DNA from: an uncultured Alphaproteobacteria bacterium
Lineage (GTDB): Bacteria > Pseudomonadota > Alphaproteobacteria > HIMB59
DNA: 64,000 bases
Assembly (NCBI GenBank): GCA_902619375.1
Contig: CACNEB010000004.1
Location: 19,594 to 83,593 of the forward strand
Direction of reading: 5' to 3'
Part shown: piece by piece, positions 1-9,405 of the stretch
Position numbering within the stretch: the first letter of the stretch is position 1
How the letters are laid out: each line of letters begins with the position of its first letter
Made by a program: the position numbers and the translations under genes
Notes under the pieces: generated by a model
What the model was told of the DNA's origin: nothing
What the model saw: the letters and a program-made list of their open reading frames with translations, nothing else
The model's database searches: none

Positions 1-117
1 TTAATTTTCATGATACTCTTCTTTTTTATTGGATATTTTCTTGCTGATACAGGATTAGTGGATATTCCATTTAGAAATATTCCAATTTTAGAAAGTTTAT
101 ATGAGGTTGTAGATTAA
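1..117 (+). CDS. C-terminal end of an unidentified membrane protein (partial)
   Basis: The window opens inside a reading frame in frame 1 that runs 38 codons to TAA at 115-117. The visible residues begin with a hydrophobic stretch (LIFMILFFIGYFLADTG), consistent with a final membrane segment, and end with a short soluble tail (ESLYEVVD). The stop abuts the ATG of the aminotransferase at 118 with no gap, so the two are probably one transcript. The family cannot be told from this fragment. Confidence 0.5.
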   Translation, partial: LIFMILFFFIGYFLADTGLVDIPFRNIPILESLYEVVD

Positions 118-1467
118 ATGATTAATACAGATAAAGTTTTGCATGGTTTTACCGATCTTAAAAATTTAAATGTACTTGGTCCTATTGTTTTAAACCAAGC
201 GAAAGGGATATATGTTTATGATCAAGATGGAAAAAAATATTTAGATGCCAATTCAGGATTATGGAATTCTGTGGTTGGTTTCGATCATCCTAGAATGGTT
301 GAAACAGCAAAAAAACAATATGAAAAATTTTCTGGTTACCACGCTTTTTTTGGAAGAATATCTGAACCAGCTGTAGAACTTGCAGATAAATTAATTGAAA
401 TATCTCCTTTCACAGATGGTAAAGTTTTTTTTACAAACTCAGGATCTGAAGCTAATGACACTACTGTAAAATTATTATGGTTTATTAATAAAAGAAAAGG
501 ATACCCCAATCGAAGGAAAATAATTACTAGAATAAATTCTTATCATGGCGTAACGGCTGTTTCTGCTTCGATGACAGGAAAACCATACAATAGTGAATTT
601 GGATTACCCCTAGATGGTTTTATTCATTCAGCTTGTCCTCATTATTGGAAATATGGCTTAGAAAAAGAGAGTGAGGAAATGTTTACCAAAAGAATGGGTG
701 AAGATTTAGAAAATTTGATTTTAAAAGAGGGACCTGACACCATTGCAGGTTTTTTTGCAGAACCTGTTATGGGGGCAGGTGGTGTGATCCCTCCCTCAAA
801 AGGATATTTTGAGATAGTTCAAAAAATTTTAAAAAAATACAACATTCCATTTATTGCTGATGAGGTAATTTGTGGTTTTGGTAGAACTGGTAACTTATGG
901 GGATCTCAAACATACAATATTGATCCCGATATTATTATTGCCTCTAAATGTATCACATCAGGTTTCTTTCCACTTGGTGCAGTCATTTTGGGAGAAAAAA
1001 TGACAAAAGAAATGATGGAAGCTTCTTATGAGGCAGAGGAATTTTTTCATGGCTTCACAGCCGGTGGACACCCTGTAGGCTGTGCCCTAGCACTAGAAGC
1101 AATTGATATTATAATTAATGAGAAAATGATTGAAAATGTCAGACACCTTGAGCCAATTTTTATGGGAGGTTTAAAGAACTTTGAAGATTTAGAGTTTATA
1201 GGTGAGTCTCGCGGCATTGGACTTATGGGTGCTTTAGAGATGGTTCAAGATAAAAAAAATAAACTACCCTTTGATGGTTCGATATCCATTGGCGAGCGTG
1301 TTGCTAATAAGTGTATTGAAAATGGTTTGATATGTAGACCTCTTGGCCCATCAATTGTGTTATGTCCTCCTTTTATTACATCAGAAGGGGAGATGAGTAT
1401 AATATTTGATACTCTAGAGAAAACTCTTAAAGAAGTATTTAGTGAAGTTAAATCTTTAGGACAATAG
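118..1467 (+). CDS. Class III PLP-dependent aminotransferase (omega-aminotransferase type)
   Basis: Moves an amino group from an omega-amino acid or amine to a keto acid with pyridoxal phosphate, in the cytoplasm. Family marks are GSEAND (109-114), which contacts the PLP phosphate; DEVICGFGRTG (from 248), whose Asp holds the pyridine nitrogen; and the PLP lysine in SKC at about residue 277. The length of 449 residues is normal for class III. The ATG directly follows the stop of the upstream membrane-protein gene, so a transporter-plus-transaminase unit is possible. The substrate (beta-alanine, putrescine, taurine or similar) cannot be read from sequence. Its 3' end overlaps the convergent oxidoreductase gene by 20 bp. 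Confidence 0.88.
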   Translation: MINTDKVLHGFTDLKNLNVLGPIVLNQAKGIYVYDQDGKKYLDANSGLWNSVVGFDHPRMVETAKKQYEKFSGYHAFFGRISEPAVELADKLIEISPFTDGKVFFTNSGSEANDTTVKLLWFINKRKGYPNRRKIITRINSYHGVTAVSASMTGKPYNSEFGLPLDGFIHSACPHYWKYGLEKESEEMFTKRMGEDLENLILKEGPDTIAGFFAEPVMGAGGVIPPSKGYFEIVQKILKKYNIPFIADEVICGFGRTGNLWGSQTYNIDPDIIIASKCITSGFFPLGAVILGEKMTKEMMEASYEAEEFFHGFTAGGHPVGCALALEAIDIIINEKMIENVRHLEPIFMGGLKNFEDLEFIGESRGIGLMGALEMVQDKKNKLPFDGSISIGERVANKCIENGLICRPLGPSIVLCPPFITSEGEMSIIFDTLEKTLKEVFSEVKSLGQ

Positions 1468-2419
1468 ATCCCGAAGTCTTTCTATTTTCCATATCTGTGT
1501 GAGCTTCAGCAACATTATCAAGATCATATTTTGTAATTTTATCCAATTTAATTTTATCTTTTACAATCATTTCAAATAATTTATGGCTTGCAATTTCAAG
1601 CCACTCTCTATTAGCGTAAAAATGGAATAGTGTAGGTCGAGTTAAATAGAAAGAACCAAATGCTAGATCTGTCATTTGAATGTCTTTATATGGTCCAGAT
1701 GATTGACCAAAGCTAACTAACATCCCATGTTTTTTTAAACATTTAAATGATTGAAACATTGTATCTTTACCAACACTGTCATAAACTACGTCAAGGCCTT
1801 TGTTATTTGTGATTTTTAATACTTCATCTAAAAAATTATTTTCAGAGTAGTTTATAACCTCGTCGAAGCCTCTTTGCTTTGCTAACTCACATTTATCTGA
1901 ATTACCAGCTGTGCCTATTAATTTTGCACCAATGTCTTTTATCCATTGTCCTGCGATCAATCCTACTCCTCCAGCCGCAGCATGAAATAATACCTCATGA
2001 TTACTCTGTAAATTATAACTGTCACAAACAAGATACTTTACTGTTAGTCCTTTAAGAATTGATGCGGCTGCTTGATCAAAAGACATGCTATCTGGGATAG
2101 AAACTACGAGATCCTCTGATATCATTCTATGTGTTGCGTATGCATTATTAGGTTGTGCATATGCTACGCGATCCCCTATTTTAAACTTTGTAACATTAGG
2201 GCCTATATCTTCAACCTCGCCTGCGCCTTCAGAACCTAAAACAAGATCTTTATCAACAGGCCAAGGATATAATCCTGCTCTAAAATAAATATCGATGAAA
2301 TTTACTCCAATTGCTCTATTTTTAATCAAAATTTCATTCGATTTAAGTTCAGTGAGCTCAATACTTTTCCTTTGAAGAACGCTTGTATCACCGGGCTTAT
2401 TTGCAACAATTGAATACAT
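1448..2419 (-). CDS. NAD(P)H:quinone oxidoreductase, zeta-crystallin-like MDR family
   Basis: Zinc-free medium-chain dehydrogenase/reductase of the QorA type, which reduces quinones or other electrophilic carbonyls with NADPH. An N-terminal GroES-like fold (to about residue 125) is followed by a Rossmann domain with the nucleotide loop AAAGGVG near residues 147-153. SEGAGEVEDIG is the usual MDR turn. No structural or catalytic zinc Cys/His set is seen, as expected for QOR. Length of 323 residues matches E. coli QorA (327). It stands alone, convergent with the aminotransferase. The exact substrate is unknown. Confidence 0.85.
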   Translation of the reverse strand: MYSIVANKPGDTSVLQRKSIELTELKSNEILIKNRAIGVNFIDIYFRAGLYPWPVDKDLVLGSEGAGEVEDIGPNVTKFKIGDRVAYAQPNNAYATHRMISEDLVVSIPDSMSFDQAAASILKGLTVKYLVCDSYNLQSNHEVLFHAAAGGVGLIAGQWIKDIGAKLIGTAGNSDKCELAKQRGFDEVINYSENNFLDEVLKITNNKGLDVVYDSVGKDTMFQSFKCLKKHGMLVSFGQSSGPYKDIQMTDLAFGSFYLTRPTLFHFYANREWLEIASHKLFEMIVKDKIKLDKITKYDLDNVAEAHTDMENRKTSGSIVLKI

Positions 2420-2468
2420 TAAAGGAGCCTATCATCTAAAAAAATGATCCAACAGTCAATTTGAAAGT

Positions 2469-2497
2469 CTTGAAAATCAAAATTGAAATCCCAATTT
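2469..2497 (+). promoter_or_regulatory. RpoH (sigma-32)-like promoter for hsp20
   Basis: CTTGAAA (2469-2475) and CCCAATTT (2490-2497) are separated by 14 nt. This closely resembles the heat-shock consensus CTTGAAA-N(11-16)-CCCCATNT. Transcription would start near 2503, giving a leader of about 80 nt before the small heat-shock gene. Seen by eye only. Confidence 0.55.
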
Positions 2498-2585
2498 AAT
2501 AGTAAGTGAAATTGCCACTTGGAATTTCTTTATTAACGCAGGTTTAAAAACTGCAATTAACAATTAACGCTTAAGGAGGTTAATT

Positions 2586-3035
2586 ATGACTACATTTGAC
2601 TTATCTCCTCTATGGAGATCATCAGTTGGTTTCGATGAGTTTGATAAACTTTTTGATACCGTCTTTTCTACGAACAATAAAGGTGCTTCTTATCCACCTT
2701 ATAATATCGTCAAACATGACAAAAATATTTACCAAATTACCATGGCTATCGCCGGTTTTGGTGAGGACCAAATAGATATATCCCAAGAGGGTAATCTTTT
2801 GACTGTTAAAGGTGAAATGGGTGAGGATAAAACTATGAATAAATCAGAATATCTTTATCGAGGAATTGCCAACAGAAATTTTGAGAGAAAGTTTGAGTTA
2901 GCTGATACTGTAAAAGTTATAGAGGCTGGTTTAAATAATGGTCTGTTAAGTATAAATCTTGAAAGAGAAATACCTGAACACCAAAAACCTAGAAAAATAA
3001 AAGTTAATACGAATTCTAAACTTTTATCAGCTTAA
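2586..3035 (+). CDS. Hsp20/IbpA-family small heat-shock chaperone
   Basis: ATP-independent holdase that binds unfolding proteins. An N-terminal arm starting MTTFDLSPLWRSSVGFDEFD, typical of IbpA-type proteins, precedes an alpha-crystallin domain (about 35-130) ending in the LNNGLLSINLEREIPE strand and a KPRKIKV tail. Length of 149 residues is normal (IbpA 137). The start has a very strong Shine-Dalgarno (AAGGAGGT, 2573-2580, 5 nt before ATG). An RpoH-like promoter lies upstream, and two small hairpins occupy the leader (stems 2504-2508/2516-2520 and 2538-2541/2551-2554). A thermosensor leader is conceivable but not shown. Confidence 0.9.
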   Translation: MTTFDLSPLWRSSVGFDEFDKLFDTVFSTNNKGASYPPYNIVKHDKNIYQITMAIAGFGEDQIDISQEGNLLTVKGEMGEDKTMNKSEYLYRGIANRNFERKFELADTVKVIEAGLNNGLLSINLEREIPEHQKPRKIKVNTNSKLLSA

Positions 3036-3048
3036 ATAAAAAAATAGG

Positions 3049-3070
3049 GCTGCTTTTTTATAAGCAGCCT
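3049..3070. terminator. Bidirectional rho-independent terminator between hsp20 and sodB
   Basis: GGCTGCTT (3049-3056) pairs perfectly with AAGCAGCC (3063-3070) around a 6-nt loop. The stem is flanked by an A-run on the left and T-rich sequence on the right, so it can end transcripts from both convergent genes. Confidence 0.85.
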
Positions 3071-3076
3071 TAATAT

Positions 3077-3670
3077 TTAATCTAATTGCGAAGCAACAAA
3101 TTCCCAGTTTACTAGACTATCTAAAAAAGCTTTTAAATAATCAGGTCGTTTGTTTCTATAATCTATATAATAAGAGTGTTCCCATACGTCACATCCCAGT
3201 ATTGGCTTCATTCCATCAACTAGAGGATTAGAAGCATTAGGTGACTTAGTGACCACTAATTTACCATTATCGATGGCAAGCCAAGCCCATCCAGAACCAA
3301 ATTGAGTTGTTCCTGCCTGAATAAAAGCTTCTTTGAATTGATCAATCCCTCCTAGGTCTGATGTAATTCTACTCTCCAATTCGGACGGCATAGAGCCTCC
3401 CCCATTGGGTTTCATACATTGCCAAAATAAAATATGGTTCCAATGTTGACCTGCATTATTAAAAATTCCTGCCATCGATGAGTCTTTACTTGATTTTACA
3501 ACTATTTCCTCAAGAGAAGAGTCTTTCATATCAGTGTCTTTAACAAGATTATTTAAATTTGTTACATATGTTTGATGATGTTTGCCATGATGGAAATCAA
3601 GAGTTTCTGATGACATATATGGAGCTAAAGCATCATTTGCATAGGGTAAGCTTGGTAATTCAAAAGTCAT
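3077..3670 (-). CDS. sodB: Iron superoxide dismutase
   Basis: Converts superoxide to hydrogen peroxide and oxygen in the cytoplasm. Metal ligands are visible as H27 (DFHHGKHH), H79 (QHWNH), D161 and H165 (DVWEH). Q75 in NNAGQHW and TQFGSGWAW point to the Fe rather than Mn form, since Mn enzymes usually have Gly at the first position and place the active-site Gln elsewhere. The 197 residues match bacterial FeSODs (about 193). It is a single gene sharing a bidirectional terminator with hsp20, and both are stress proteins. Confidence 0.95.
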   Translation of the reverse strand: MTFELPSLPYANDALAPYMSSETLDFHHGKHHQTYVTNLNNLVKDTDMKDSSLEEIVVKSSKDSSMAGIFNNAGQHWNHILFWQCMKPNGGGSMPSELESRITSDLGGIDQFKEAFIQAGTTQFGSGWAWLAIDNGKLVVTKSPNASNPLVDGMKPILGCDVWEHSYYIDYRNKRPDYLKAFLDSLVNWEFVASQLD

Positions 3671-3759
3671 ATTTATTTCCTTTAATTAAAATTCTTAATG
3701 CGTATTTTTTATATTATTGTGGAAACAATGACAACCTTTGAAGGAATAGTTACTAAAAT

Positions 3760-4560
3760 ATGAGGAATATAGTTAGTATTCAGTCTACTGTCTTAAATGA
3801 TAAAGTTGGAAATCATGCCGCTCGATCAATCTTAAGTGACAAAGGTTATAACATTTATGAGATACCGACTGTCATTTTAACATCTCATAAAGCTGTAAAG
3901 GGCACCCTTCAAATCAATAACAACAGTTTAAATCCATGGGTAATTTTTAATAAAGTTAGGAAAACATATAAATTAAGCTTAAATGATTTAACAATTATTG
4001 GCTACACACCCAACTTAAAGATTTCAAAATCGATTGGTAAAATTATTAATGTGCAAAATAGAATTGTTTTAGACCCTGTAATGGGAGATATAGGAATAGG
4101 TCTATATGTAGAAAAAGACGTTGCAAATTTTTTTAAAAAAGTAATAACAAAAGTTAAATATGTATCAGCAAATTTTTTTGAGTGGTCATACTTAAATAAT
4201 AAAGATGTAAAAAACTATAGTATTAGCGAAATCATAACTGACCTCAAATCGTTTACGAGGAGGTTTAATAGTCAAGTATTAATAAGAAGTATTCCAAAAA
4301 ATAAAAAAATATTAAATATTATTTGTAATAAAAGAGAGATTTTTGTCATAGAAACACCTTACATAAATTTTAAAGAAAGATTTCATGGTGCTGGCGACCA
4401 ATCTACAGCTTTATTTGCTCACTATATCTATAAAAAAAATACAACAAGAGAAATACTAGAAAATGTTACGAATGATATTTATGATATTTTGCTAAAAAAT
4501 AAAATACGATCTAAAAAAAGAAAAAAAAGATTTAAAGCTAAGAACTTAAATAATCTTTGA
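3760..4560 (+). CDS. pdxY: Pyridoxal kinase, PdxY-like
   Basis: Ribokinase-superfamily enzyme phosphorylating pyridoxal to PLP in vitamin B6 salvage. The start MRNIVSIQSTVLNDKVGNHA matches the PdxY/PdxK opening (IQSHVVYGHAGN in E. coli). DPVMGD is the family's central motif. GAGDQSTA near residue 212 corresponds to the GVGD anion-hole loop with the catalytic Asp. Length of 266 is slightly short (E. coli PdxY 287), and it is very Lys/Ile/Asn-rich. Its 3' end overlaps asd by 23 bp on the other strand. Another B6 kinase specificity cannot be excluded. Confidence 0.8.
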   Translation: MRNIVSIQSTVLNDKVGNHAARSILSDKGYNIYEIPTVILTSHKAVKGTLQINNNSLNPWVIFNKVRKTYKLSLNDLTIIGYTPNLKISKSIGKIINVQNRIVLDPVMGDIGIGLYVEKDVANFFKKVITKVKYVSANFFEWSYLNNKDVKNYSISEIITDLKSFTRRFNSQVLIRSIPKNKKILNIICNKREIFVIETPYINFKERFHGAGDQSTALFAHYIYKKNTTREILENVTNDIYDILLKNKIRSKKRKKRFKAKNLNNL

Positions 4561-5584
4561 TTAAGATTTCTGCTATTTGTACAGTGTTTAAAGCAGCTCC
4601 CTTTCTTAAATTGTCAGACACACACCAGAAATTAAGACCATTTGGAATAGTAGAATCTCTTCTAATTCTGCTTACATAAACAGGATCTAAACCTGCAGAT
4701 TCAATCGGAGTTACGTACCCCTCATCAGCACGGTAATCAATCATTTTCAGACCAGGGGATTTCTTAAAAATTTCTCTTATTTGGTCTTCATCATAAGGCT
4801 TTTCAAACTCGATGTTTACAGCTAGTGAATGAGATATAAATACTGGTACTCGAACACAAGTTGCAGTTAGTTCAATGTTTTGATCAAGAATTTTTTTTGT
4901 TTCATTGTACATTTTCCACTCTTCTTTGGTTTGACCGTCCTCTAAGAAAACATCTATATGCGGGATAACATTAAAAGCAATTTGTTTAGTAAATTTTTCT
5001 TTCACTACTGCTTCATTTGCATAGATTGATTTAGTTTGATTGAATAATTCATCTGCAGCTTCTTTACCTGCACCAGATACTGATTGATAAGTTGAAACAA
5101 CAATTCTTTTAACTTTGAAATGATCATGCAAAGGTTTAACCGCAACTAGCATCCCCATAGTTGAACAATTAGGATTAGAAATGATATTTTTTTTTCTAAA
5201 GTCTTTTAGCGCCTCAGGATTGACCTCAGCGACTACTAATGGGACATCTGGATCTGTTCGAAAATGAGAGGTATTGTCAATTACTATACAACCTTGCTTA
5301 GCGGCTTTAGGAGCAAACTCACTTGAAACTTGTGCACCTGGTGAAAAAATAGCTATGTCAGTATCAGAAAAATCATATTCAGCTAAGTCTCCTACTACAA
5401 CAGACTTGTTTTCTCCGTAATCAATTGTGCTTCCTTTAGAACGAGAAGAAGCTAAAGCGATTAAATCAGAATATTGAATTTCTTTTTCATCAATAATATC
5501 TAAAACCTCTCTACCGACATTTCCAGTTGCTCCGACAACAGCAATTTTAGGTTTTTTAGAAGAAGCCAACTTAAATTCTCTCAA
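4538..5584 (-). CDS. asd: Aspartate-semialdehyde dehydrogenase
   Basis: Reduces aspartyl phosphate to aspartate semialdehyde, the branch point to lysine/diaminopimelate, threonine and methionine. The N-terminal NADP loop is VGATGNVGRE and the catalytic cysteine lies in SNPNCSTMGM near residue 139. Length of 348 fits the family (about 340-370). Translation starts 14 bp inside the end of leuB. The first nine residues before KKPKIAVVGATG look dispensable, but no better start is available. It is last in the leuC-leuD-leuB-asd run, linking leucine synthesis to the aspartate pathway. Confidence 0.95.
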   Translation of the reverse strand: MREFKLASSKKPKIAVVGATGNVGREVLDIIDEKEIQYSDLIALASSRSKGSTIDYGENKSVVVGDLAEYDFSDTDIAIFSPGAQVSSEFAPKAAKQGCIVIDNTSHFRTDPDVPLVVAEVNPEALKDFRKKNIISNPNCSTMGMLVAVKPLHDHFKVKRIVVSTYQSVSGAGKEAADELFNQTKSIYANEAVVKEKFTKQIAFNVIPHIDVFLEDGQTKEEWKMYNETKKILDQNIELTATCVRVPVFISHSLAVNIEFEKPYDEDQIREIFKKSPGLKMIDYRADEGYVTPIESAGLDPVYVSRIRRDSTIPNGLNFWCVSDNLRKGAALNTVQIAEILIKDYLSS

Positions 5585-6653
5585 TTATTAAATCGCCCAT
5601 TTTAGAACAGGAAACAAGAGTTTGGTCTTCATTTGTATAAATGTCTCCAGTTCTGTAACCCTCAGACAGAATTTGTTGGACAGCACTTTCTACTTTATTT
5701 GATAACTCTTGTTTATTGAGATTATATTTTAGCATCATAGACAAACTTAAAATGGTAGCGATTGGATTTGCTTTATCTTGACCTGCTATATCAGGGGCAC
5801 TTCCATGAACAGGCTCAAAAAGTCCGTGTCTTTTGCCATTTTTTTCTTCCCCCAATGATGCCGATGGTAACATTCCAAGCGAACCAGTCAGCATAGCAGC
5901 ACAATCACTCAGCAGATCTCCAAAAAGGTTATCTGTAACTATTACATCAAATTGTTTTGGGTTTCTAACGAGTTGCATGGCACAATTATCTGCTAACATA
6001 TTTTCTAGTGTAATATCTGAAAAATCTTTATGAGTTTCTTTCACAATCTCCCTCCAGAGTACGCCTGTTTCCATAACGTTAGCTTTCTCAACAGATGTCA
6101 CTTTATTATTTCTTTTCCTGGCTAAATCAAAAGCAACTCTAGCAATTCTATCTATTTCGTAATCGTGATATATTTGTGTGTCGATCGCTTTCTTACCATT
6201 TGGTGTGTCCTCTATTCCTCGAGGTTGACCAAAATATACTCCACCAGTCAATTCTCTTACAATCATAATATCTAAATTGTTTACCACTTCATTTTTTAAA
6301 GTTGAAGCTGAAACAAGAGCATCAAAAACTAAAGCAGGTCTCAGATTTGCAAAAAGTTCTAATTCTTTCCTCAAACCTAAAAGTCCAGCCTCTGGTCTTT
6401 TTGATCTTTCTACGTCATCCCACTTTGATCCACCAACTGCTCCCAATAATATAGCATCTGAATTTTTTGCTTTCTCTAAAACAGAGTTAGTTAAAGGTTC
6501 GCCATTAGCATCATATGAAGCACCTCCAACTAAATCTTTTTCATAGCTAGCATTAAGGCCTTGCTCATTTAATTTTTCAATTACTCTAATTGCTTGATCA
6601 GCAACTTCCACACCTATGCCATCTCCTGGCAAAACTAGAATTTTAGAACTCAT
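5571..6653 (-). CDS. leuB: 3-isopropylmalate dehydrogenase
   Basis: NAD-dependent oxidative decarboxylation of 3-isopropylmalate in leucine synthesis. Seen are the opening KILVLPGDGIGVEV, the substrate loop ELFANLRPA, the central MIVRELTGGVYFGQPRG segment, the metal site TDNLFGDLLSD and the closing HGLFEPVHGSAPDIAGQ nucleotide loop. At 360 residues it is full length. It begins immediately after leuD (no gap) and overlaps asd by 14 bp, so translation is probably coupled. Confidence 0.97.
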   Translation of the reverse strand: MSSKILVLPGDGIGVEVADQAIRVIEKLNEQGLNASYEKDLVGGASYDANGEPLTNSVLEKAKNSDAILLGAVGGSKWDDVERSKRPEAGLLGLRKELELFANLRPALVFDALVSASTLKNEVVNNLDIMIVRELTGGVYFGQPRGIEDTPNGKKAIDTQIYHDYEIDRIARVAFDLARKRNNKVTSVEKANVMETGVLWREIVKETHKDFSDITLENMLADNCAMQLVRNPKQFDVIVTDNLFGDLLSDCAAMLTGSLGMLPSASLGEEKNGKRHGLFEPVHGSAPDIAGQDKANPIATILSLSMMLKYNLNKQELSNKVESAVQQILSEGYRTGDIYTNEDQTLVSCSKMGDLIIERI

Positions 6654-7262
6654 TTAAGTATCTTTAAATAACCAGGGTTTTTTATTTTTTTTATCCTCTT
6701 CGTAAGCATTTATTTTGTCTTGGTAACCAAGGGTAATGCCTATATCGTCTAATCCCTGCAAAAGTCTTTCTTTTCTGAATTCTTCAATTTCAAAATTGAT
6801 TGAATGATTGCCAGCTTTAATGATTTGCTCCGGAAGGTCAATATTGAACTCAATTTGATTTTTAGCTGCTGTCATTAACTGATCAAGGTTTTCAGGACTG
6901 ACAACAATCGGTAAAATTCCATTTTGAAAGCAATTATTATAAAAAATATCTGCAAAACTTGTTGAAATTACGCACCTTATTCCAAAATCTTTAAGAGACC
7001 AAGGGGCGTGCTCTCTACTTGACCCACAACCAAAATTATCACCAGCAACCAAAATTTTTGACTGATTAAAAGGAGATGTATTCAAAACAAAATCTTTAAT
7101 GAGGTTTCCATCGTTATCATATCTCATCTCATAAAACAAACTTACACCAAGACCAGTTCTTTTAATTGTTTTGAGAAATTGCTTTGGGATGATCATATCA
7201 GTATCGATATTAACAATTGGTAAAGGAGCTGCGATACCTTTTAAAGAATGAAACTTATCCAT
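6654..7262 (-). CDS. leuD: 3-isopropylmalate dehydratase small subunit
   Basis: Swivel subunit that joins LeuC to form isopropylmalate isomerase. Diagnostic are [19 protein letters not shown] near the N-terminus and the [15 protein letters not shown] loop that closes over the substrate. The 202 residues match the family (about 200). It lies 1 bp after leuC and directly before leuB. Confidence 0.96.
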   Translation of the reverse strand: MDKFHSLKGIAAPLPIVNIDTDMIIPKQFLKTIKRTGLGVSLFYEMRYDNDGNLIKDFVLNTSPFNQSKILVAGDNFGCGSSREHAPWSLKDFGIRCVISTSFADIFYNNCFQNGILPIVVSPENLDQLMTAAKNQIEFNIDLPEQIIKAGNHSINFEIEEFRKERLLQGLDDIGITLGYQDKINAYEEDKKNKKPWLFKDT

Positions 7263-7263
7263 T

Positions 7264-8673
7264 TTATTTAAAATCTCTTATATCTGAAATGTTTCCAGTA
7301 ATAGCAGATGCCGCAGCGAGCTCAGGACTCATTAAATGAGTTCTACCACCTCGGCCTTGTCTACCTTCAAAATTTCTATTAGAAGTTGATGCGCATCTTT
7401 CACCTGGTTTTAATTGATCGGGATTCATACCAAGGCACATTGAACATCCAGCCTCTCTCCATTCAAAGCCAGCATCTTTTAAAATTATATCAATTCCTTC
7501 TTCTTCTGCTTGTTTTTTAACTAAGCCTGATCCTGGTACTATCATTGCTTGAACGTGTGAAGCAATCTTTTTGTCCTTAACAATAGATGCAACTTTTCTT
7601 AAATCCTCAATTCGACCATTTGTGCAAGAGCCAATAAATATTTTATCTAATTTTATGTCTGTAATTTTTGTTCCGGGCTTAAGACCCATATACTCAAGTG
7701 ATCTTTCAATACTTTTCTTTTTATTTTCTGTTTTAGCACTACTTGGATTTGGCACCGTGCCTTTCACTGACACAACATCCTCAGGGCTAGTTCCCCATGT
7801 CACCATTGGGTCAATTTCTGAACTATCTATAACTATTTCATGATCGTAATTTGCATCATTATCTGAGGGAAGAGATGACCAGTATTCTACTGCTTGATCC
7901 CAGTGTTCAGTTCCAGGGGCATAAGGTCTGCCTTTTATGTAATTAAAAGTTGTTTGATCTGGGCTAATTAATCCAGCGCGAGCACCAGCTTCAATGCTCA
8001 TATTACAAATAGTCATTCTGCCTTCCATAGAAAGGCCCATGATAGACGAACCAGCATACTCAATTACATGACCAGTTCCCCCAGCTGTTCCAATTTGTCC
8101 AATTATGTACAAGATTAAATCTTTAGAATTTACTCCAAAAGGAAGTTCACCATTGACCGAAATTCTCATATTTTTCGCAGGATTTTGAACAATTGTTTGC
8201 GTAGCCAGAACATGCTCAACTTCACTTGTTCCGATACCAAAAGCGAGAGCTCCAAAAGCTCCATGGGTTGACGTGTGACTGTCGCCACAGACAATTGTCA
8301 TGCCCGGTTGGGTAATTCCCTGCTCAGGACCAATTATGTGAACAATACCTTGTCTTTGGTCCATTAAATCAAAATATTGAATTCCATGCTCTTTAGTGTT
8401 TTTTGCTAAAGTTTCGACTTGAATTTTACTTTGTGGGTCCTCAATATTTTGTCTATTTATAGTAGGAACATTATGGTCTGCGACAGCTATCGTAGCCTCT
8501 GGTCTATGAACAGGACGATTGGATAGTTTTAATCCTTCGAAAGCTTGAGGGCTAGTTACTTCATGAACTAAATGACGATCAATATATAAAAGATTAGTCC
8601 CATCTTCTCTTTGACCGACAAGATGCTCAGACCAGATTTTATCAAAAAGTGTTTTTGGGCCTTGGTTGCTCAA
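7264..8673 (-). CDS. leuC: 3-isopropylmalate dehydratase large subunit
   Basis: Aconitase-superfamily [4Fe-4S] subunit converting 2- to 3-isopropylmalate with LeuD. Cluster cysteines are visible in GSCTNGR (near 347) and [10 protein letters not shown] (near 408-411). The segment [20 protein letters not shown] is the family signature. Length of 469 is normal. It is the first of the leuCDB-asd block and lies 10 bp after the rplS stop on the same strand, so read-through from the ribosomal-protein operon is possible. Confidence 0.97.
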   Translation of the reverse strand: MSNQGPKTLFDKIWSEHLVGQREDGTNLLYIDRHLVHEVTSPQAFEGLKLSNRPVHRPEATIAVADHNVPTINRQNIEDPQSKIQVETLAKNTKEHGIQYFDLMDQRQGIVHIIGPEQGITQPGMTIVCGDSHTSTHGAFGALAFGIGTSEVEHVLATQTIVQNPAKNMRISVNGELPFGVNSKDLILYIIGQIGTAGGTGHVIEYAGSSIMGLSMEGRMTICNMSIEAGARAGLISPDQTTFNYIKGRPYAPGTEHWDQAVEYWSSLPSDNDANYDHEIVIDSSEIDPMVTWGTSPEDVVSVKGTVPNPSSAKTENKKKSIERSLEYMGLKPGTKITDIKLDKIFIGSCTNGRIEDLRKVASIVKDKKIASHVQAMIVPGSGLVKKQAEEEGIDIILKDAGFEWREAGCSMCLGMNPDQLKPGERCASTSNRNFEGRQGRGGRTHLMSPELAAASAITGNISDIRDFK

Positions 8674-8683
8674 GATAATACTT

Positions 8684-9355
8684 TTAGCTTTTAGTTTCTG
8701 CCTCTTCTATTTTTTTCTCTACAGGCTTTTCCTCTTTTGGCTCATCTTCAACTTTGGGTTCTTCTTGTGGTGATGATTCCTCTGATTTAGTTTCTTTGAT
8801 TTCTTCTTTAGAGTTGTCTTCAGACTTAGGGGCTTCTTGAGATGAAGTTTCCTCTGTTTTAGTCTCTTTAGCTTCTTCCTTTGGTGTTTCGTCAGTTACA
8901 GGTGTATCTGATTTATTTTCTTCAGTACTAACCTCTGAAATTTCTTCAGCATCTTCGATTGTGGATACAAATTGGTTATCATCATATGATCGACCGTCAG
9001 TTCTTTCTGCAATTCTTGCTTTTTTACCAGACAAACCTCTTAGATAATATAATTTAGCTCTTCTTACATCACCAACTTTTACACGTTCGATTGAGTCGAT
9101 AACATTACTATAAAGTGGAAAAACCCTTTCAACACCTTCACCACTAGAAATTTTTCTAACAGTAAATGAAGAATTAAGACCGTTATTTTTTTTACCAATA
9201 CAGACACCTTGAAATGCTTGCACTCTCTCTTTATTTCCTTCTTTAATCTTAACGTTAACTTTGACAGTGTCACCTGGCGCGAAGTCTGAAACCTTTGAAC
9301 TTTTTAAAATCTGTTGAATTTGTGATTGTTCGTAATTTTTAATAATTTCATTCAT
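8684..9355 (-). CDS. rplS: 50S ribosomal protein L19 with long acidic C-terminal tail
   Basis: L19 lies at the 30S-50S interface. The start is placed at the second Met ([10 protein letters not shown]), because a GGAG Shine-Dalgarno sits 6 nt before it; the upstream ATG at 9367 overlaps that ribosome site. Residues 1-115 are canonical L19 ([33 protein letters not shown]). The remaining ~108 residues are a Glu/Lys/Ser/Thr/Pro-rich, low-complexity tail containing an imperfect internal duplication of KEE(A/I)KETK(T/S)EE. Bacterial L19 is usually about 115-130 residues, so the tail doubles the protein. First gene before leuC; trmD lies upstream. Confidence 0.95.
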   Translation of the reverse strand: MNEIIKNYEQSQIQQILKSSKVSDFAPGDTVKVNVKIKEGNKERVQAFQGVCIGKKNNGLNSSFTVRKISSGEGVERVFPLYSNVIDSIERVKVGDVRRAKLYYLRGLSGKKARIAERTDGRSYDDNQFVSTIEDAEEISEVSTEENKSDTPVTDETPKEEAKETKTEETSSQEAPKSEDNSKEEIKETKSEESSPQEEPKVEDEPKEEKPVEKKIEEAETKS

Positions 9356-9405
9356 TGTGTGCTCCATCCAATATTAATATATGGGTGGTATCAGAGCGGC
9401 ATATT

